From an uncultured Collinsella sp. (GTDB lineage: Bacteria > Actinomycetota > Coriobacteriia > Coriobacteriales > Coriobacteriaceae): a DNA stretch of 28,187 nucleotides. This document shows, in pieces, positions 23,764-28,187 of this stretch (positions within the stretch are counted from its first letter, which is position 1; each line of letters begins with the position of its first letter). The stretch covers positions 1-28,187 of the forward strand of contig CAAENY010000107.1 of assembly GCA_900757465.1 (NCBI GenBank), in the 5' to 3' direction. The notes below the pieces were generated by a model that was given only the letters and a program-made list of their open reading frames with translations, did not search any database and was not told the origin of the DNA. The translations under genes were made by a program, and so were the position numbers.

Positions 23764-24441
23764 ATGTCCAAAAAGAACCGTGCCAAGTCCAAGGCCAAGC
23801 GCTTTGGCGAGGGCTCGGCCAAGCCGATTGTTTCGGCCGCGACCTATGGCGTGGGCGGCAATGCGTTTGCGCAGGCCATCGCCGACCCGGTCTCGACGGT
23901 GCACTCCAACAAGCCCGAGCTGCTGGTGGTCGACGGTTACAACGTGATCCACTGCACGCCGCGCTACGAAAAGCTCGTGTACGACCATTCCGACGATCCG
24001 TATTCCAGCGACGTTCACGATATGGCGCGCACCGCCCTCATCAACGACGTCGCCGCCTTTGCCCAGGGCCGCTATGAGGCTGTGATCGTATTTGACGGCG
24101 CGGGAAACATCTCCAGCGAGCGCCCTAATCTGCCTGCCCGCGGCGTGCGCATCGAGTTTTCGCCGACGGGCGTATCGGCCGATACCGTGGTGCAGAAGCT
24201 CTGCATCGAGGCGCGCGAGGAAGGCCGCGCGTGCTCCGTGGTGTCGAGCGACGGCACGATCCAGGCCGTCGTCATGGGCAAGGGCGTCACGCGCATCTCG
24301 AGCCGCATGCTGGTAGACGAGATCAAACAGATCGATAACGACGTTCACGAGGCCGAGGAGGCCCCGCAGATCAAGATGACCCTGGGCAGCCGTCTAAGCC
24401 CCGAGGCCCTGGCCAAACTCAAAGCTCTGCGCGGGAGGTAG
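23764..24441 (+). CDS. NYN-domain ribonuclease of the Rae1/YacP family
   Basis: The 225-residue protein has a basic N-terminal tail of about 50 residues and then a PIN-like NYN fold. It carries LLVVDGYNVIH (D57), the acidic VIVFDGAGN (about 112-120) and VVSSDGTIQ (about 158-166), which supply the metal-binding aspartates. Bacillus Rae1 (YacP) is a ribosome-associated endonuclease that cuts mRNA in the A site. The N-terminal tail makes this protein longer than YacP (about 170). The start lies 3 bases after the rlmB stop, so the two are translationally linked. A 10-bp hairpin (24443-24476) just after the stop overlaps the end of the convergent HTH-HipA gene. Confidence 0.85.
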   Translation: MSKKNRAKSKAKRFGEGSAKPIVSAATYGVGGNAFAQAIADPVSTVHSNKPELLVVDGYNVIHCTPRYEKLVYDHSDDPYSSDVHDMARTALINDVAAFAQGRYEAVIVFDGAGNISSERPNLPARGVRIEFSPTGVSADTVVQKLCIEAREEGRACSVVSSDGTIQAVVMGKGVTRISSRMLVDEIKQIDNDVHEAEEAPQIKMTLGSRLSPEALAKLKALRGR

Positions 24442-24442
24442 G

Positions 24443-24476
24443 GGAGTTGGCGGGGCGATGCTGTCTCGCTAACTCC
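24443..24476. other. Stem-loop between convergent genes
   Basis: GGAGTTGGCG (24443-24452) pairs with CGCTAACTCC (24467-24476), with one wobble. It overlaps the stop codon of the minus-strand gene. No T-run is present on either side, so it may act only weakly as a terminator. Confidence 0.4.
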
Positions 24477-25809
24477 ATTCAGCGATGTCGATCATTCTTT
24501 CGAGGCGCCATGTTAGCGCCTCTTTTAGATAAGGCAGTCTCGCTGTAAGAGCGTCGTTTTTGGATAGGATTTCGATTGCCTCGTCAACGAAACCCTCGAG
24601 TTTGTCGCCGTTAAACCAGCCCATGTCCTCGACGAGCAACATTTGTTTGGCGGGGCTTGAATGAAATTGTGCGCTGGTAAAACTGTGCTCTCCCGCCCTA
24701 AGCTCCTCTAGTGATATGTTGCACCAGAGCGATGAGCCCGAATCGAAGATGGGGGCAGGTCTGCAGGCTAGCGTGTTTACGTTTCGCACAAGGCCAAAGT
24801 TACGCCAATGACGATCGTAGTTGGCGATGATGTCGTCGCACACGATCATGCGGTCAAGGGCATCCTTGACGCCTGTCACCCCGAGCTCCTCGCAGTTTGC
24901 TACGTATCGCTCGTAGTCGGTTAGTCGTTCATCTGCGTTTGCGTGCTGGTTTACATAGAACGCAGGGACATACTCTTCTTCATCAGTTAAGAAGACATCG
25001 CATATGCTCAGGGCGGAAGTGCCCGTGCCCTCGAGCGAGTAAGGCACATAATCGCAGGTGTTTAGGATGCGACGGTGGAGCGTGGTCGCCACCAGCTCGT
25101 TATAAGGTTCCTGGTTCAGGTGCGCTCCTGCCTTATGCAGAATTCGACGCCCGCCCTCGCATGTCCAGTACTTTTGAAGATTGCCGTCCGAGGTGTTGTC
25201 GGGCTTTGCGGCAGCCGCTTTTCCCTCTGGGGCGAAGGGTGCAATGGTTAGCGAGACGTCATCAAAGGCATTATTGAAGAAATTGATATCTTCCCACGCG
25301 AGGCCGGAGTCTTGGGGCCTAATCCAATACTGGTCGGATAAGGAGAGGCCGAGATTTCGCTGTACGAGTTCATCGGGAACATCGACTGCGGCTTCTGCAA
25401 GCAGGGAGGCTAGCCCAATGCGTGCGAGCGGGATACCGCGGCCGCGCCACCAGATGCGGAAGGAGTCGAGCGATATGGGGCTATTAGGGCCAAATACTCC
25501 AATAGGGGCGTGGGCGTAATCGATGTCGGCGCCGATGTGGGTAAAGTCTTTTCGTGATGTGCTGTAGACCAGCTGAGCGACTTCGTGCGTGCGGTTCATG
25601 AGGGTGAACGCGATCTCGCTCTTACCGTGGCCGCGGCGGGGACGTCCCCCCGTTTTGGTCACGGAGCGGAGCCGCGTGTCGACGCTGTCTTTGTCGATGA
25701 GCCATACACCAGAAGCCTTGCGGGCCTCAAGTGCTCCGTTTTTTATGAGCTCCTGCACCCTGCGCGGGGTGATGCCGAGCAGTTCGGCGGCTTCTTTGGT
25801 AGTAAGCAT
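24469..25809 (-). CDS. Single-chain fusion of an excisionase-type HTH and a HipA-like kinase
   Basis: The 446-residue protein starts with a MerR/excisionase-type helix-turn-helix (residues 1-45, MLTTKEAAELLGITPRRVQE and a GVWLIDKDSV wing). A basic linker (GGRPRRGHGKS) follows. The remainder looks like a divergent HipA-type kinase: YWTCEGGRRILHKAG (214-228, candidate nucleotide-binding lysine), NYDRHWRNFG (330-339, D332 and N337, catalytic loop), and IFDSGSSLW (354-362, D356, metal site). The sequence around SLSDQYWIRP (156-165) is also characteristic of this HipA-like group. ATG 25809 has GAAGGG upstream; a TTG at 25851 would extend through the operator. No separate antitoxin gene is present, so the HTH part may provide autoregulation in cis. 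Whether it is toxic is unknown. Confidence 0.8.
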   Translation of the reverse strand: MLTTKEAAELLGITPRRVQELIKNGALEARKASGVWLIDKDSVDTRLRSVTKTGGRPRRGHGKSEIAFTLMNRTHEVAQLVYSTSRKDFTHIGADIDYAHAPIGVFGPNSPISLDSFRIWWRGRGIPLARIGLASLLAEAAVDVPDELVQRNLGLSLSDQYWIRPQDSGLAWEDINFFNNAFDDVSLTIAPFAPEGKAAAAKPDNTSDGNLQKYWTCEGGRRILHKAGAHLNQEPYNELVATTLHRRILNTCDYVPYSLEGTGTSALSICDVFLTDEEEYVPAFYVNQHANADERLTDYERYVANCEELGVTGVKDALDRMIVCDDIIANYDRHWRNFGLVRNVNTLACRPAPIFDSGSSLWCNISLEELRAGEHSFTSAQFHSSPAKQMLLVEDMGWFNGDKLEGFVDEAIEILSKNDALTARLPYLKEALTWRLERMIDIAEWS

Positions 25810-25821
25810 CACGAAACCCTT

Positions 25822-25888
25822 CGCTAGAACGAATAGTTTTATATATAGCAATTGTAATTAAAACTATTCGTTCTGGCGAATGGTTTTA
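25822..25888 (-). promoter_or_regulatory. Promoter and inverted-repeat operator of the HTH-HipA gene
   Basis: Arms 25822-25841 and 25859-25878 form a 20-bp inverted repeat with one mismatch around a 17-base AT-rich spacer. A third half-site, CGAATGGTTTTA (25877-25888), matches the arm core CGAATAGTTTTA except at one base. On the minus strand TGC-TATATA (25850-25842) in the spacer is an extended -10 box. The start site would fall within the left arm, so binding should block initiation. Confidence 0.72.
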
Positions 25889-25931
25889 AGATTGAGGGCG
25901 CACTGACAGAAATGAACGGGCCTGGTACGCG

Positions 25932-25961
25932 TTGTTGCTGGATTTTGCATATTTGTATAAC
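25932..25961 (+). promoter_or_regulatory. Candidate promoter of tRNA-Thr(TGT)
   Basis: TTGTTG (25932-25937), an 18-base spacer and TATAAC (25956-25961) lie about 70 bases before the tRNA. The match is fair, not strong. Confidence 0.4.
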
Positions 25962-26033
25962 GCCGTGCGGCCTGTTGCGCCCCGTCCGCAATTCCTTTAT
26001 TCTTAACTGGCTTCGCGTGAAAGCGCCAAGTGT

Positions 26034-26108
26034 GCCAGTGTGGCGCAACGGTAGCGCAACTGATTTGTAATCAGTGGGTTGCAGGTTCGATTCCTGTCAC
26101 TGGCTCCA
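26034..26108 (+). tRNA. tRNA-Thr (anticodon TGT)
   Basis: Acceptor stem GCCAGTG/CACTGGC is complete. The D arm TGGCGCAACGGTAGCGCA follows. Anticodon stem ACTGA/TCAGT encloses TTTGTAA, giving anticodon TGT. The T arm is GCAGG-TTCGATT-CCTGT. Discriminator T and encoded CCA end the gene. It decodes ACA and related threonine codons and is transcribed alone. Confidence 0.95.
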
Positions 26109-26117
26109 TGAGAGTTT

Positions 26118-26155
26118 CGGGCTCTGTTCCCTTGTGGGACAGGGCCCGTTTCTAT
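26118..26155 (+). terminator. Terminator after tRNA-Thr(TGT)
   Basis: CGGGCTCTGTTCCC (26118-26131) pairs with GGGACAGGGCCCG (26136-26148), with one bulged T and one wobble, followed by TTTCTATTTAT. Confidence 0.8.
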
Positions 26156-26201
26156 TTATGTCGATAAGTCAGCGTGTTTGGCGCCAACCGAGCATCAGGT
26201 T

Positions 26202-26420
26202 TGTCTCGATCCGTAACACGAGTGGGCTGAAGACCCTCCTTATAGTTACAGATCGAGACATTGCCAAGGGAAGGCCGATAACATCTCGATCCGTAACACG
26301 AAGAGGCTGAAAACCGTTCTTACTGTTACAGAATGAGACGTAAGCGGGGGTCTCTGCGAAATATCTCGATCTGTAACAGATAGGGGAGGAATAACCCTCT
26401 TACTGTTACAAGTCGAGACA
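26202..26420 (+). repeat. Three hairpin units at an exact 80-bp period
   Basis: TCTCGATC-C/T-GTAAC begins at 26204, 26284 and 26364, and the facing arm GTTACA...GAGA begins at 26245, 26325 and 26405. Both sets are spaced by exactly 80 bases. In unit 1 the arms extend to 16 bases (26202-26217 and 26245-26260) with one mismatch. Units 2 and 3 have three and two mismatches in 14. The 27-base loops contain their own short purine/pyrimidine pairings. The inter-unit sequences differ. There are only three units, they are palindromic and spaced by unrelated 24-26 base stretches, so this is not a normal CRISPR. Confidence 0.85.
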
Positions 26421-26449
26421 TAGGCCGGGGCGAGGTTGGTCATCGTCAT

Positions 26450-26593
26450 CGAGCGTGGATTATCGGACACACGAGCGTGGAAAATCTTCCGCCTAGTGAA
26501 TGAGCGTGGATAATCTGCCGCTTTGGATTCGATGGCACGGCAAAGTGGGAGATTATCCACGCTCGATTTCAAACGGAAGAAAATCCACGCTCG
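26450..26593 (+). repeat. Five copies of a 15-bp motif, four nested in a 122-bp palindrome
   Basis: The motif CGAGCGTGGATAATC or close variants occurs in direct orientation at 26450-26464, 26472-26486 and 26501-26515, and inverted at 26551-26565 and 26579-26593. The inner pair (26501 and 26551) is complementary over 15 bases, the outer pair (26472 and 26579) over about 20 with few mismatches. Both are centred near 26533. The inverted copies contain TTATCCAC or AAATCCAC; TTATCCAC is eight of nine bases of a DnaA box. Confidence 0.85.
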
Positions 26594-26829
26594 ATTTTGC
26601 CTGGGAAGAGCAATCTTCTGTCTGGGCAGCTCCGATCTCGACCTATATATAGGTGCAAATAAGCCGTTATCGAAGTTCGATCCTGAAGGTGTACTCCACT
26701 ACACCAAAGTGTTACCTTGGGAAACGTCACCTCTGTATCCAAAACCACCGTCCTTCATATCCAAATTCAATAAAACCGCAGGTCACGGCTATATAGATAC
26801 GCCCGGCACCGTGTATCTAGAGGTTTTCG
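26594..26829. other. Gene-poor AT-richer stretch
   Basis: No gene with a start signal is supported here. A 131-codon open frame (26523-26915) starts at TTG inside the palindrome, has no ribosome binding site and runs through the tRNA promoter. Its middle part (26660-26800) has codon use unlike the neighbours and might be a gene remnant. Confidence 0.4.
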
Positions 26830-26859
26830 TTGACAGCCCCCAAGGTTGCATCGTATTAT
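26830..26859 (+). promoter_or_regulatory. Strong promoter of the tRNA-tuf operon
   Basis: A perfect -35 TTGACA (26830-26835), an 18-base spacer and -10 TATTAT (26854-26859) predict a start near 26866, about 55 bases before tRNA-Tyr. The quality fits high expression of stable RNA and EF-Tu. Confidence 0.85.
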
Positions 26860-26921
26860 CTTTTTCGTTCGCGGGGGCGGCGGTCCAAAAGACCAAAGGA
26901 CCTGCGGATACTTGAACGATT

Positions 26922-27003
26922 GGGAGTTTGCCCGAGTGGTTAATGGGGACGGGCTGTAAACCCGTTGGCTCTGCCTACATAGGTTCGAATCCTATAGCTC
27001 CCA
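26922..27003 (+). tRNA. tRNA-Tyr (anticodon GTA)
   Basis: Class II tRNA with a long variable arm. Acceptor GGGAGTT pairs with AGCTCCC including one wobble. Anticodon stem ACGGG/CCCGT encloses CTGTAAA, giving anticodon GTA. The T arm is ATAGG-TTCGAAT-CCTAT. The discriminator is A at 27003, and the following bases are CCC, so CCA is not fully encoded and must be added after transcription. Confidence 0.94.
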
Positions 27004-27013
27004 CCCGTCAAGT

Positions 27014-27089
27014 GCCTGTATAGCTCAGTCGGTAGAGCACTTCGTTGGTAACGAAGAGGTCACCAGTTCAAGTCTGGTTGCAGGCTCCA
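27014..27089 (+). tRNA. tRNA-Thr (anticodon GGT)
   Basis: Acceptor GCCTGTA pairs with TGCAGGC including a wobble. Anticodon stem CTTCG/CGAAG encloses TTGGTAA, giving anticodon GGT. Discriminator T and encoded CCA end the gene. It lies 10 bases after tRNA-Tyr in the same transcript. Confidence 0.94.
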
Positions 27090-27092
27090 TCC

Positions 27093-27169
27093 GGCGGTGT
27101 AGCTCAGTTGGTTAGAGCACACGGTTCATACCCGTGGCGTCACTGGTTCGAATCCAGTCACCGCTACCA
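27093..27169 (+). tRNA. tRNA-Met, elongator type (anticodon CAT)
   Basis: Acceptor GGCGGTG pairs with CACCGCT, starting with a G-T pair. Anticodon stem CACGG/CCGTG encloses TTCATAC, giving CAT. The stem lacks the three consecutive G-C pairs of initiator tRNA, and the first acceptor pair is a wobble rather than a C-A mismatch, so an elongator is likely. A CAT anticodon could also belong to a lysidine-modified tRNA-Ile. CCA is encoded. Confidence 0.88.
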
Positions 27170-27180
27170 TAGGTAACACG

Positions 27181-27211
27181 GTGGCTTCTCAATAGTATGT
27201 TGAGAGGCCAC
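27181..27211 (+). other. Hairpin between tRNA-Met and tuf
   Basis: GTGGCTTCTCAA (27181-27192) pairs with TTGAGAGGCCAC (27200-27211) with one wobble around a 7-base loop. No T-run follows, so it is more probably an RNase processing site of the tRNA-tuf transcript than a terminator. TATAAA at 27217 lacks a suitably spaced -35. A second small hairpin, GTCCC/GGGAC, lies at 27229-27243. Confidence 0.5.
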
Positions 27212-27265
27212 TATGGTATAAAGGCAAAGTCCCGTCCGGGGACGACCTGTTTAGAGGAGGGCTTT

Positions 27266-28187
<922 letters not shown>

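Noticed and set aside
26034..26108. Integration site (att) at tRNA-Thr(TGT)
   Set aside because: No second copy of the tRNA 3' end and no integrase gene are found in the window.
26202..26593. CRISPR array
   Set aside because: Units are palindromic hairpins with arms separated by 27 bases, only three occur at 80-bp steps, arms are imperfect, and no cas genes are present.
26523..26915. 131-codon plus-strand open frame
   Set aside because: It starts at a TTG inside the palindromic repeat, has no ribosome binding site, includes the tRNA promoter and has no recognisable domain. It may contain a degraded gene fragment.

Overview
The window looks like a chromosomal segment of a gut Coriobacteriia member, most likely Collinsella or a close relative. 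This rests on the high-GC, C/G-ending codon usage, the mix of actinobacterial-style genes with a Firmicutes-like housekeeping gene order, and the fused acyl-CoA dehydratase activase. The genus is inferred from overall character; no search was run.

Left part (1-6.2 kb): the 3' end of a probable ispE, tRNA-Pro(CGG), tatA, greA and a lysS that carries an extra C-terminal tRNA-binding domain. A tandem hairpin repeat, a fused ThrE-type threonine/serine exporter, a palindromic intergenic element and a DUF2798 membrane protein follow. Most units end in recognisable Rho-independent terminators. Two promoters (tatA and the DUF2798 gene) have inverted repeats in or next to the -35/-10 spacer.

Middle part (6.4-18.1 kb): a 1479-residue fused 2-hydroxyacyl-CoA dehydratase activase-related protein overlaps a TetR-family regulator. 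A perfect 21-bp palindrome upstream is the probable TetR operator. Then come clpC and pepD. Convergent with pepD is a minus-strand hipBA module: hipA is full length, but hipB has an in-frame amber codon inside its helix-turn-helix region. Three operator-like sites lie upstream of hipB.

Right part (18.1-28.2 kb): mntP (minus strand) is divergent from disA-ispD-ispF-cysS-(103-nt hairpin)-rlmB-rae1/yacP. Apart from missing members, this is the gene order of the Bacillus subtilis disA-yacP region. The hairpin lies where mrnC would be expected. Next is a minus-strand gene coding for an excisionase-type HTH fused to a HipA-like kinase, with its own inverted-repeat operator. An AT-richer, gene-poor stretch follows. 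It holds tRNA-Thr(TGT), three hairpin units at an exact 80-bp period, and five copies of a 15-bp motif, four of them nested into a 122-bp palindrome. The window ends with a strong promoter driving tRNA-Tyr, tRNA-Thr(GGT), tRNA-Met and the start of tuf.

The least explained items are the repeat complex at 26.2-26.6 kb, the cysS-rlmB hairpin RNA, the interrupted hipB beside an intact hipA, and the one-chain HTH-HipA protein.
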